A stretch of 12,345 nucleotides of DNA from Chloroflexota bacterium. Lineage in GTDB: Bacteria > Chloroflexota > Limnocylindria > Limnocylindrales > CSP1-4. Position numbers and translations under genes: made by a program. The first letter of the stretch is position 1. Each line of letters begins with the position of its first letter. The stretch lies in the NCBI GenBank assembly GCA_021785115.1, contig JAJYGO010000438.1, positions 1-12,345 on the forward strand. Direction: 5' to 3'. The notes under the pieces are model-generated. The model was given only the letters and a program-made list of their open reading frames with translations, was not told the origin of the DNA and searched no databases. Positions 1 to 6,205 of this stretch are shown one piece after another.

Positions 1-285
1 TTCATCGGGGTGACCCTGCTGCTCGTCACCTGGCTGGCCCGCCGCCTTGGCATGGGATACGCGGAGAACATGGCCCTTGCCTTCGCGAGCACCGGCAAGA
101 ACAACGGCACCGCGATCGCCATCGCGAGCAGCGCCTTCTCGCCGCTCGTGGCGATCCCGGCGGCCACGATGCCGATCTTCCAGATCCTGATCATGGTCCT
201 GTACCTGAAATCGGCCGGTCGCGTCCGGGCCTTCTTCGAGGGACGGCGCGCGGCGCAGGTGCCGGCGCCGGATCCCACTGCATGA
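1..285 (+). CDS. Bile acid:sodium symporter / ACR3-like membrane transporter, C-terminal end (5' truncated)
   Basis: The reading frame is open from base 1 and ends with TGA at 283-285, so only the last 94 residues are present. They contain a hydrophobic start (LLLVTWLARRLG), a conserved-looking stretch ALAFASTGKNNGTAIAIAS, then a second hydrophobic segment (ATMPIFQILIMVLYL) and a short charged, Pro/Ala-rich cytoplasmic tail. The polar GKNNGTAIAIA element beside small residues resembles the crossover region near the last helices of the BASS/ACR3 superfamily, whose members carry organic anions, bile acids or arsenite with Na+ or H+. Substrate cannot be told from this fragment; the match is to the fold family, and the ACR3 arsenite subfamily is only one option. 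The OsmC-like gene follows on the same strand, so the two may be co-transcribed. Family assignment is moderate because the catalytic N-terminal half lies outside the window. Confidence 0.6.
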   Translation, partial: FIGVTLLLVTWLARRLGMGYAENMALAFASTGKNNGTAIAIASSAFSPLVAIPAATMPIFQILIMVLYLKSAGRVRAFFEGRRAAQVPAPDPTA

Positions 286-308
286 GACCCGCAGGGCACG
301 TGACCCGC

Positions 309-318
309 GAGGGAGAAG
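309..318 (+). promoter_or_regulatory. Ribosome binding site that sets the OsmC-like start at GTG 324
   Basis: GAGGGAGAAG lies 5 bases before GTG 324 (its GGGAG core 8 bases before). The alternative upstream ATG at 282 overlaps the previous stop as ATGA but has no purine-rich element before it, so the GTG start is preferred. Confidence 0.55.
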
Positions 319-323
319 ACACC

Positions 324-764
324 GTGACCGCTCCCGTCCACGCCCAGCCACAGGTCCTCTCGGTTGTCTGCCGGCAGGTCGACGCCCTGATGGCCACCGT
401 CCGGGCGCGATCCTGGGCCCACACCTGGGCCATCACCGGCACGCAGCCGGTGGATGCGCCCAAGCCGACCGAGGCGCTGATCGGCGCCCTGGCGGCCTGC
501 ATGATTTCGGGCATCCAGCGCGAGAGCGCGGCAGCAGGGCTGCGCGTTGACGATGTCGAGGTCACGGCGCAGGCCACCCGGTTCGGGGGGCCGGGTGGCC
601 CGCGCCTCGGCGATTTCCGGGTCGAAGTGGTCGTCACGAGCCCGGAGCCCGAGGCGGCGTTGCGTCCACTGCTGGACGCGCTCCAGTCCAACGGCACGGT
701 GACCAACACCCTGCAGATCGGGCAGCCCATCGCCATTGACACGCGCGTGGTGCGCCCGGCCTGA
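324..764 (+). CDS. OsmC-like family protein lacking the second catalytic cysteine
   Basis: This is a 146-residue cytoplasmic protein of the OsmC/Ohr fold, whose classical members reduce organic hydroperoxides with a pair of cysteines. The recognisable element is PKPTEALIGALAACMISGI (about residues 47-64), which places Cys59 at the position of the peroxidatic cysteine at the start of the long central helix. In typical members a CPVSNAL-type motif near the C-terminus supplies the resolving cysteine; here the matching stretch reads GTVTNTL (residues 124-130), with glycine in place of cysteine. A two-cysteine peroxidase cycle is therefore unlikely, and the protein may belong to the divergent YhfA-like group of unknown substrate. 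Cys16 is a further cysteine outside the usual positions. GTG 324 is chosen for its ribosome binding site; ATG 282 would add 14 residues with no family similarity. A 62-base gap separates it from the next gene. Confidence 0.75.
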   Translation: MTAPVHAQPQVLSVVCRQVDALMATVRARSWAHTWAITGTQPVDAPKPTEALIGALAACMISGIQRESAAAGLRVDDVEVTAQATRFGGPGGPRLGDFRVEVVVTSPEPEAALRPLLDALQSNGTVTNTLQIGQPIAIDTRVVRPA

Positions 765-826
765 TGGGAGCCGTGCCGCGCCTGCCGTACATCCCAGCCT
801 GCGGGTGGGGATGAGGAGGTCCTCCG

Positions 827-1288
827 ATGTTCCAGAAGATCCTGTGGGCGACCGACTTCTCGGCGCATGCCAGGGATGCCGGCCGCACTGCGCTCGAGTG
901 CGCCCACTGCTCGCATCGTCCGGTCGACGTGCTGACCGTGGTGGCGCCTGACGACCTGCCGCCGTTCCTGCTCGACGTCCCCGATCCATTCATTGCCGAG
1001 GAGGCAGTGCACGAGGCGGAACGACGGCTGGAGGCCGAGCACGAGGCCCGGGTCCGGCAGGAGCTCGAGTCCGAGACCCAGTTCCTGCGCGACGAAGGGG
1101 TCGAGACCACCCTTCACGTGCGGGTGGGATCCCCGGCCGACGAGATCCTCGCGGCTGCCCAGGAGCTTGGCAGCGACGTGATCGTGATGGGTTCGCACGG
1201 GAGGCGCTCGCTCGAGGAGCTGCTGATGGGCAGCACCGTCGAACATGTCACCAAGCGCGCCTCGTGTCCGGTGCTCGTGGTGCGCTGA
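827..1288 (+). CDS. Universal stress protein (UspA family)
   Basis: This 153-residue single-domain USP starts with the usual first strand (MFQKILWATDFS). Near the end it carries the ATP-binding signature G-2X-G-9X-G-S: G122, G125, G135 and S136, within VMGSHGRRSLEELLMGS. It ends in the standard last strand CPVLVV. The middle is acidic and probably helical (residues 57-90, rich in Glu and Arg). USPs of this type bind ATP or AMP and act as cytoplasmic sensors or regulators under energy, oxidative or osmotic stress; the exact target is unknown. The start has a strong AGGAGG at 814-819, 7 bases from ATG. Its TGA (1286-1288) overlaps the ATG of the ChrA-like gene by one base, which points to translational coupling. 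The second USP of the window (7095-7565) keeps the same nucleotide motif. Confidence 0.92.
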   Translation: MFQKILWATDFSAHARDAGRTALECAHCSHRPVDVLTVVAPDDLPPFLLDVPDPFIAEEAVHEAERRLEAEHEARVRQELESETQFLRDEGVETTLHVRVGSPADEILAAAQELGSDVIVMGSHGRRSLEELLMGSTVEHVTKRASCPVLVVR

Positions 1289-2559
1289 TGACCTCGCGCG
1301 CGGAGGCTGCCGCGGGTCCGGCGGCCGGCGGCGTGGCAACCGCAGCGCTCGCCGACGGCGCGAAACCGCGCTTCCGCGTGGTGCCCAGTGTCGCCCAGCT
1401 CTTCGCGACGTTCTTCGCCATCGGCCTGACCTCGTTCGGCATGGCCATCCTGCAGAACATCCGCTCGGTGCCGGTCCGGCGCGGCTGGATCGAGCGCGAG
1501 GAGATCGACGAGGGCCTCGGGCTGGTCCAGCTCTACCCGGGTGCCATCATGGTCGACCTGGTCGCCTACATCGGCTACCGGATCCACCGCGTGGGCGGCG
1601 CCGTGGTGGCGACCGCAGGCTTTGTCACCCCGGCGCTCGTGCTGATGCTCGGGCTCTCCTGGCTGTACGCGACGTACGGGGCTGCGCCCGGTGTGGCGGG
1701 ACTGGTGGTCGGCCTCGACGCGATCGTGGTCGGCGTGGTGGCGAGCGTCGCGATCGACTTTGCCGTGCAGCACGCCCGCGGAACCGTGCCGGCCGTGCTC
1801 GCCGTCGCCGGGTTCACGGTGGCCGTGATCGGCGCCAGCCTGCTCTGGGCCGTGCTCGGCGGGCTGGCAATCGGAGCGGTCGCTATTCGGCCGGGACCGG
1901 CCGGCCGGGGCGCGGCGGCAGGCGCAGCGCCCGACGAGCCGCTGTCGTGGCGTCGCCTGGCGCTGGCCCTCGTGCCCGGCGCCATCGTGGTGGCGGCCGC
2001 GGCGGTCGCGACCGCGTCAAGCGGGCTGCTGTCCACGCTCTTCCTCGACATGACGCGGATCGGGACGGTCGCGTTCGGCAACGGGTCGACCATCCTGCCG
2101 GTGCTGCAGCAGGACGTGGTCGAGAGCCGGCACTGGCTGGGCCTGCCGGAGTTCGGGGTAGCGATCGGGTTCGGGCAGATCACGCCGGGTCCCTTCCTGA
2201 TCAGCGCGGCGTTCGTGGGCTACCAGGTGGCCGGGCTGTGGGGCGGCGTGCTCGCCGCGATCGCGATCTTCGCCCCGAGCGTCGCGATGACCACGGTCGC
2301 TGCGGAGATCTACCCGTGGCTGCGCCGCTGGGCCTGGGTCAAGGGAGCGGTGGCCGGTGTCATGGCCGTCTTCGTCGGCCTGCTGGCGAGCGTGGCTCTC
2401 TCACTCGGCCGCCCCGTGCTGGGGCTGCCCGCCGCCTTGATCCTGCTCGCCGCGGGGTTCGTCGCGGTGCGCGTCGCGCGCTGGAACCTGCTCATCGTGT
2501 TCGGGGTTGGCCTCGCCGCCTGGGCGGCCTACCTTGCGCTCGGCGGCGCCTGGCATTGA
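1288..2559 (+). CDS. chrA: Chromate transporter (CHR family), two-domain ChrA-like membrane protein
   Basis: This is a 423-residue, strongly hydrophobic protein with the duplicated layout of long-chain CHR transporters, which in characterised cases export chromate by proton-coupled antiport. Each half begins with a family-type motif: GLTSFG at 46-51, and VAFGNGSTILPVLQQDVV at 261-278. The C-terminal half keeps the GFGQITPGPFLISAA signature (294-308) with its PGP. The N-terminal half is divergent: FGMAI replaces FGGP, and QLYPGAIMVD (81-90) replaces the PGP-type element. A Pro/Gly/Ala-rich linker (about 202-218) joins the halves. ATG 1288 is chosen because it overlaps the preceding USP stop and leaves a short soluble N-terminus; GTG 1264 would lie inside the USP gene. 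Substrate is assigned by family only; sulfate or another oxyanion is possible. No chromate-resistance regulator is visible nearby. Confidence 0.82.
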   Translation: MTSRAEAAAGPAAGGVATAALADGAKPRFRVVPSVAQLFATFFAIGLTSFGMAILQNIRSVPVRRGWIEREEIDEGLGLVQLYPGAIMVDLVAYIGYRIHRVGGAVVATAGFVTPALVLMLGLSWLYATYGAAPGVAGLVVGLDAIVVGVVASVAIDFAVQHARGTVPAVLAVAGFTVAVIGASLLWAVLGGLAIGAVAIRPGPAGRGAAAGAAPDEPLSWRRLALALVPGAIVVAAAAVATASSGLLSTLFLDMTRIGTVAFGNGSTILPVLQQDVVESRHWLGLPEFGVAIGFGQITPGPFLISAAFVGYQVAGLWGGVLAAIAIFAPSVAMTTVAAEIYPWLRRWAWVKGAVAGVMAVFVGLLASVALSLGRPVLGLPAALILLAAGFVAVRVARWNLLIVFGVGLAAWAAYLALGGAWH

Positions 2560-2683
2560 CCGACACGCCCGGACGGCCACCGCCGCCGGACGCGCGTCGC
2601 ACGGAGACGACGTTTCTCCCTCAAACGGATCTCACCGGCCGTCGCGGGTCATGCGCGCTGGTCTGGCGGGGCCCAAATCTCGC

Positions 2684-2689
2684 AGGAGG
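2684..2689 (+). promoter_or_regulatory. Ribosome binding site of the AhpD-like gene
   Basis: A full AGGAGG lies 8 bases before ATG 2698. The 138-base gap after the ChrA-like gene contains no convincing terminator or promoter that I could identify. Confidence 0.7.
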
Positions 2690-2697
2690 CGAGCACC

Positions 2698-3042
2698 ATG
2701 AATTACCCCGAGCGTTACGAGCACATCGTCGAGCTCATCGGCCAGCTGAGCAGGGAAGCGCCGGCCACGATCGCCGCGTTCAACCGTCTCCACGGCGCGA
2801 CCACGGGATCCGGCGCACTGAGCGCCACGACCAAGGAGCTGATCGCGCTCGCCATCGGCATCAACGTGCGCTGCGACGGGTGCGTCGCGTATCACGTCCA
2901 CGACGCGCTGGCGGCCGGCGCGAGCCGCGACGAGGTCATCGAGACGATCGGCGTGGCGATCATGATGGGCGGTGGCCCGTCCGTGGTCTATGGCGTCGAG
3001 GCGCTGGAGGCGCTCAACCAGTTCCAGCCACCGGCCTCCTGA
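2698..3042 (+). CDS. Carboxymuconolactone decarboxylase / AhpD-like family protein
   Basis: This 114-residue all-helical protein belongs to the CMD/AhpD superfamily. It keeps the redox constellation of AhpD: Glu47 (in TTKELIALA), then Cys59 and Cys62 in RCDGC, and His66 in AYHVHDAL. The Glu-to-Cys spacing of 12 and the CxxCxxxH arrangement match the AhpD proton-relay site, so thiol-disulfide chemistry (alkylhydroperoxidase or adaptor reductase activity) is more likely than lactone decarboxylation, which does not use this Cys pair. The later AGASRDEVIETIGVAIMMGGGPSVVYG segment is typical of the small YciW/AhpD-like members. The next gene, 52 bases downstream, encodes an Fe-S/flavin reductase. 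A redox partnership between them is plausible but inferred from position alone. No AhpC gene is seen in the window. Confidence 0.88.
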   Translation: MNYPERYEHIVELIGQLSREAPATIAAFNRLHGATTGSGALSATTKELIALAIGINVRCDGCVAYHVHDALAAGASRDEVIETIGVAIMMGGGPSVVYGVEALEALNQFQPPAS

Positions 3043-3081
3043 AGGATCGGCATACCGCAGTTCGCGCCGATTTCGTACCGA

Positions 3082-3087
3082 GAGGAG
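3082..3087 (+). promoter_or_regulatory. Ribosome binding site marking the true start (ATG 3095) of the ferredoxin-reductase
   Basis: GAGGAG, within a longer AGAGGAGA run, sits 7 bases before ATG 3095. No ATG, GTG or TTG start exists in the downstream ferredoxin frame between the previous stop (3042) and GTG 3217, and GTG 3217 lies inside the first cysteine cluster. This element therefore argues that translation begins at 3095 and that the frame was broken afterwards. Confidence 0.65.
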
Positions 3088-3094
3088 ACATCCG

Positions 3095-4248
3095 ATGACC
3101 GAGTCGCCCGTCGCGCCCCCCGACAAGTCCGCAAGCCCTGGCACGGCATCCCGCGCGGCGAGATCCCCTGGTTCCCCGCACCCGATCCCGACGTCTGCAT
3201 CGGGTGCGGCACCTGCGTGATCAGCTGTTCTCGCAGCGTCTACCGCTTCGACTTCGACCGCAAGAAGGCCGTGGCGGCCGACCCCATGCACTGCGTGGTG
3301 GGCTGCCGGACGTGCGCCAGCACCTGTCCGGCCAACGCCATCAGTTTCCCTCCGCCCCAGGTGGTGCTGGACCTCGAGCTGCGACCCGAGGTGCGTCACG
3401 CAATCGAGGACAAGCTGCTGGCCCGCCGGGAGCAGATCTCGATCGTCGCCGTGCTGCCGCACCCGGATCGCCTGATCCAGCTGGAGATCCGCGAGATCCG
3501 CGAGGTCGGCGCGGCGACCCGCCTGTTCCTGCTGAAGCCGCATCGGCCCGAGGACTGCATGTGCGAGTTCACGCCGGGCCAGTACGTTGAGATCTGGGTG
3601 CCCGGCACCGACTGGATGTCGCGGGCGTACTCGATCGGCAACGCGCCGAGCGCCGACGGCTCGGTGGAGCTGCAGCTCAAGAAGATCGAGGGCGGGCGCC
3701 TCTCCACGTGGGCGTTCGAGCACGCGAAGGTCGGCGACGTGGTCACGGCGCGCGGCCCGCTTGGTGCCTTCACCATGCGCTCCGCTTCGGATCGGCCGCT
3801 GGTGTTCGTGGCGCGCGGTACGGGCTTCGCGCCCATGAAGGCCCTCATCGAGCAGCAGCTGCGTCTCTTCCCGCAGCGTGAGATCCGCCTCTTCTGGGGC
3901 GCCACCTCGTCTGCCGACTTCTATGACCTCGACGTCATCGCCGAGTGGCTGCGCACGGACTGCAACCTCCGCGCCACGCTCGTGGCTCGCTCGTTCGCCG
4001 AGGATTTCGTCGCACCTGCCGGCGCCACCACGGTGCTCGGGCGCCTGTCCGACGCGGTGGGGAGCTCCGGCCTCGATCTGTCCGCCTACGATGCCTACGT
4101 CGCCGGCCCGCGGGTGACGGTGGCAGACAGCATCGTGTCCCTGCGGGCCCGGGGCGTGGTCAGCGAACGGATCTTCGCCGACTCGTACGGCGTAGAACGA
4201 GCAATCGGGTCTGAAACGGTGCACCGGCAGGCCCTCCAGAGGAGCTGA
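3095..4248 (+). CDS. 2[4Fe-4S] ferredoxin fused to FAD/NAD(P)H oxidoreductase (single-base frameshift near 3116-3121)
   Basis: Read from ATG 3095, the frame stops at 3220 after 41 codons. If one base is restored in the six-C run at 3116-3121, the gene reads through as 384 residues. The reconstructed N-terminus continues into KPWHGIPRGEIPWFP, then a CxxCxxCxxxC cluster (Cys35, 38, 41, 45) and a second cluster, CVVGCRTCASTCP (Cys67, 71, 74, 78), with an unusual three-residue first spacing. A ferredoxin-NADP reductase module follows: SRAYSIGNAP is the flavin-binding RxYS motif, RGTGFAPMKALIEQ the nucleotide-binding GxGxxP region, then LFWGA and a C-terminal IFADSYG. The protein probably shuttles electrons between NAD(P)H, FAD and two Fe-S clusters in the cytoplasm; its partner is unknown. 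Starting at GTG 3217 (343 residues) would remove three cysteines of cluster one. The frameshift may be a sequencing error, recent decay or slippage. TGA is followed after one base by the ATPase start. Confidence 0.8.
3116..3121 (+). other. Six-cytosine run, probable site of a one-base frameshift
   Basis: Upstream of this run the frame set by ATG 3095 is used. Downstream, the ferredoxin coding signal (KPWHGIP and the CxxCxxCxxxC cluster) lies in the frame that one additional C would restore. Homopolymer undercalling in a GC-rich assembly is the simplest explanation. A ribosomal slip on the repeated CCC proline codons is a less likely alternative, since the preceding base is G and no downstream stimulator was recognised. 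Confidence 0.6.
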
Positions 4249-4249
4249 C

Positions 4250-6205
4250 GTGCCCACTCAGGACCAGCTCGCGCACGGCCCCGCCGGACGTTCCGTGCCT
4301 GGTGGAGATCTGGCCGAGATTGCGAGCCTGGACGCGATCGCTGTGGGAGGACGCCTCGGAACCTCACCCGACGGCCTGACGGCCGCAGAGGCTGCGGCGC
4401 GACTTGAGCGCGGCGGGCCCAACGAGCTCGAACAGGTCCGAGGCCCGTCCCTCCTGCGCCGCATCGCCGCGCAGTTCCTGCATCTCTTCGCCCTGCTGCT
4501 CTGGGCGGGCGCGGGGCTGGCCTTTCTGGCCGGCACACCGACCCTGGGCGTCACCATCGTCGCCGTCATCGTGCTCAACGGCGCCTTCGGGTTCTTCCAG
4601 GAGTACCGCGCCGAGCGGGCCGTGGCCGCGCTGCGCCGCCTGCTTCCCCCGCAGACAACGGTGCTGCGGGACGGACAGGAGCAGCGGGTCGATGCCGCGC
4701 GCGTCGTGCCGGGCGACGTGATCGTGCTCTCCGAAGGCGATCGGATCCCCGCCGACGGACGGCTGATCGAGGCCGCGGACCTGCGGGTGGATGAGTCGAG
4801 CCTGACTGGCGAGGCACATCCCGTTCACAAGGTGGCCGACGCCGAGCCGGTCCCGCCCGCTTCGGCCCTGCACGCGCAGAACCTCGTCTTCGCGGGCAGC
4901 ACGATCCTGGCCGGCAGCGCGCGGGCCATCGTGGTGGCGACGGGCATGGCGACCGAGTTCGGTCGCATCGCGCGCCTGGCCCAGTCGGTGCCGCAGGAGC
5001 CGAGCCCCCTTCAGGTCGAAGTGGACCGGGTGGCGCGGCGAGTGGCTCTCCTCTCGGTGGCCATGGGCGGCGCGTTCTTCGCGCTGGGGTACGCGGTGGC
5101 GGGGTTGACGCTCGCGAACGGCGCGATCTTCGCCATCGGGATCGTGCTGGGCAATGTGCCGGAGGGCCTGCTGCCCACCATGACCCTCGCCCTCGCCATG
5201 GCGGTGCAGCGCATGGCCCGCCGGCGGGCGATCGTGAAGCGCCTGTCCTCGGTCGAGACCCTCGGATCCTGCTCCGTGATCTGTACCGACAAGACCGGCA
5301 CTGTCACACGCAACGAGATGGCCGTGCGCGAGGTGTGGGCGGGTGGCCGCTCGGCGGCGCTCGCCGGGGAAGGGTACGCGCCGGCAGGCGACGTCGCCGT
5401 GGACGGGCGGCCCGCTTCGCCGGCGGAGCGCTCCGACCTCGTGCCCGCGCTGCGGATCGCCCACCTGTGCAACACCGCGCAGCTGCTCGCCCCCGAGGTC
5501 AGTGGAGACGAATGGCGAGGCATCGGGGATCCCACCGAGGTGGCCCTGCTGGTCGCCGCTGCGCGCGCCGGCTTGGATCGTGCAACCGATCTCGAGGTGT
5601 ATCCCATCGTGCGGACCCTCGCGTTCGAGCCCAAACGGAAGCGGATGTCCACGGTCCACCGTGCGTCATCGCCCGCGGGGCCGGTCCTGATGGCCTGCGT
5701 GAAGGGAGCGCCGGACGAACTCCTCGGGCGCTCCGTGCGCATCCTCGAGGGCGGGGCCGAAGTGCCGTTGAGCGACGCGCGGCGAGAGCGGGCTCGGCGC
5801 GAGAACGACCGGATGGCACGTGCGGGACTGCGCGTGCTTGCCATGGGGTACCGGTATCTGCCTGCCGAGGACGAGTCCAGGGTGGCCCTGCTGCTCCCCG
5901 GCGAGGTCGAGGAGGACCTCGTCTTCGCGGGGCTGGTGGGCATGCAGGATCCGCCTCGAGAGGAAGTCCCGGCAGCGGTGGCCACCTGCCACGCCGCCGG
6001 AATCCGGATCGTCATGATCACCGGCGACTACGGAATCACCGGCGAGGCGATCGCGCGACAGGTGGGCATCCTTGCAGATGGCCCGGCACGGGTGGTCGAC
6101 GGAGACGAGCTCGAGCGGATGTCAACCGATGACCTGCGCGGGGTGGTGACGGAGCCAGGAGTCCTCTTCCGAGGGCCGCGCCCGAACACAAGCTTCGCGT
6201 GGTAG
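4250..6205 (+). CDS. Cation-transporting P-type ATPase, P2C-like, N-terminal part (split by frameshift)
   Basis: This fragment holds the actuator domain, the first membrane helices, the phosphorylation site and the nucleotide-binding domain of a P2-type pump. TGEA (residues 186-189) stands where the family has TGES; the catalytic Glu188 is kept. The M4 motif GNVPEGLLPTMTLALAM (Pro304 onward) has the NVPEGL form typical of Na+/K+- and H+/K+-ATPases rather than the AIPEGL of Ca2+ pumps. ICTDKTGTVTRNEM provides the phosphorylated Asp347, and KGAPDELL the ATP-contacting Lys485. After residue 640 (base 6169) the frame is lost, the family motif is replaced by RGPRPNTSFAW, and a stop follows at 6203-6205. 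The GTG start has GAGGAG at 4239-4244 and lies one base after the reductase stop, suggesting coupling. The rest of the pump is in the next feature; one inserted base gives 942 residues. Confidence 0.85.
   Translation: MPTQDQLAHGPAGRSVPGGDLAEIASLDAIAVGGRLGTSPDGLTAAEAAARLERGGPNELEQVRGPSLLRRIAAQFLHLFALLLWAGAGLAFLAGTPTLGVTIVAVIVLNGAFGFFQEYRAERAVAALRRLLPPQTTVLRDGQEQRVDAARVVPGDVIVLSEGDRIPADGRLIEAADLRVDESSLTGEAHPVHKVADAEPVPPASALHAQNLVFAGSTILAGSARAIVVATGMATEFGRIARLAQSVPQEPSPLQVEVDRVARRVALLSVAMGGAFFALGYAVAGLTLANGAIFAIGIVLGNVPEGLLPTMTLALAMAVQRMARRRAIVKRLSSVETLGSCSVICTDKTGTVTRNEMAVREVWAGGRSAALAGEGYAPAGDVAVDGRPASPAERSDLVPALRIAHLCNTAQLLAPEVSGDEWRGIGDPTEVALLVAAARAGLDRATDLEVYPIVRTLAFEPKRKRMSTVHRASSPAGPVLMACVKGAPDELLGRSVRILEGGAEVPLSDARRERARRENDRMARAGLRVLAMGYRYLPAEDESRVALLLPGEVEEDLVFAGLVGMQDPPREEVPAAVATCHAAGIRIVMITGDYGITGEAIARQVGILADGPARVVDGDELERMSTDDLRGVVTEPGVLFRGPRPNTSFAW
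6167..6174 (+). other. Probable single-base deletion joining the two halves of the P2C-like ATPase
   Basis: The bases read TTCCGAGG. TTC (6167-6169) is the last codon in the upstream frame and AGG (6172-6174) is the first in the downstream frame, leaving only CG between them. One added G after 6169 yields F-A-R-A-A-P-E-H-K, the expected FARxxPEHK motif of P2 ATPases. No other mutation is needed. Confidence 0.7.

Noticed and set aside
790..813. CATCCC / GGGATG inverted repeat before the first USP
   Set aside because: A 6-bp stem with a 12-base loop next to the Shine-Dalgarno is within chance at this base composition.
191..1339. Long minus-strand open frame (382 codons) opposite the OsmC-like and USP genes
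   Set aside because: It is Arg/Pro/His-rich with no family pattern and overlaps two well-supported genes; long antisense frames are expected at this GC content.
3046..3071. ATCGGC / GCCGAT inverted repeat between the AhpD-like gene and the reductase
   Set aside because: Only 6 bp with a 14-base loop and no U-tract; too weak to call a terminator or operator.
1245..3098. 617-codon plus-strand frame across the ChrA-like and AhpD-like genes
   Set aside because: Almost entirely Arg/Gly/Ala with no motif, and it covers two recognised genes in another frame.
3109..3125. Programmed -1 ribosomal frameshift at the C6 run
   Set aside because: The context G CCC CCC lacks a full slippery heptamer and no downstream pseudoknot was recognised; a missing base is simpler. 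Kept only as an alternative.
2632..4257. 541-codon minus-strand frame opposite the AhpD-like and reductase genes
   Set aside because: Low-complexity composition and complete overlap with genes carrying exact catalytic motifs on the other strand.
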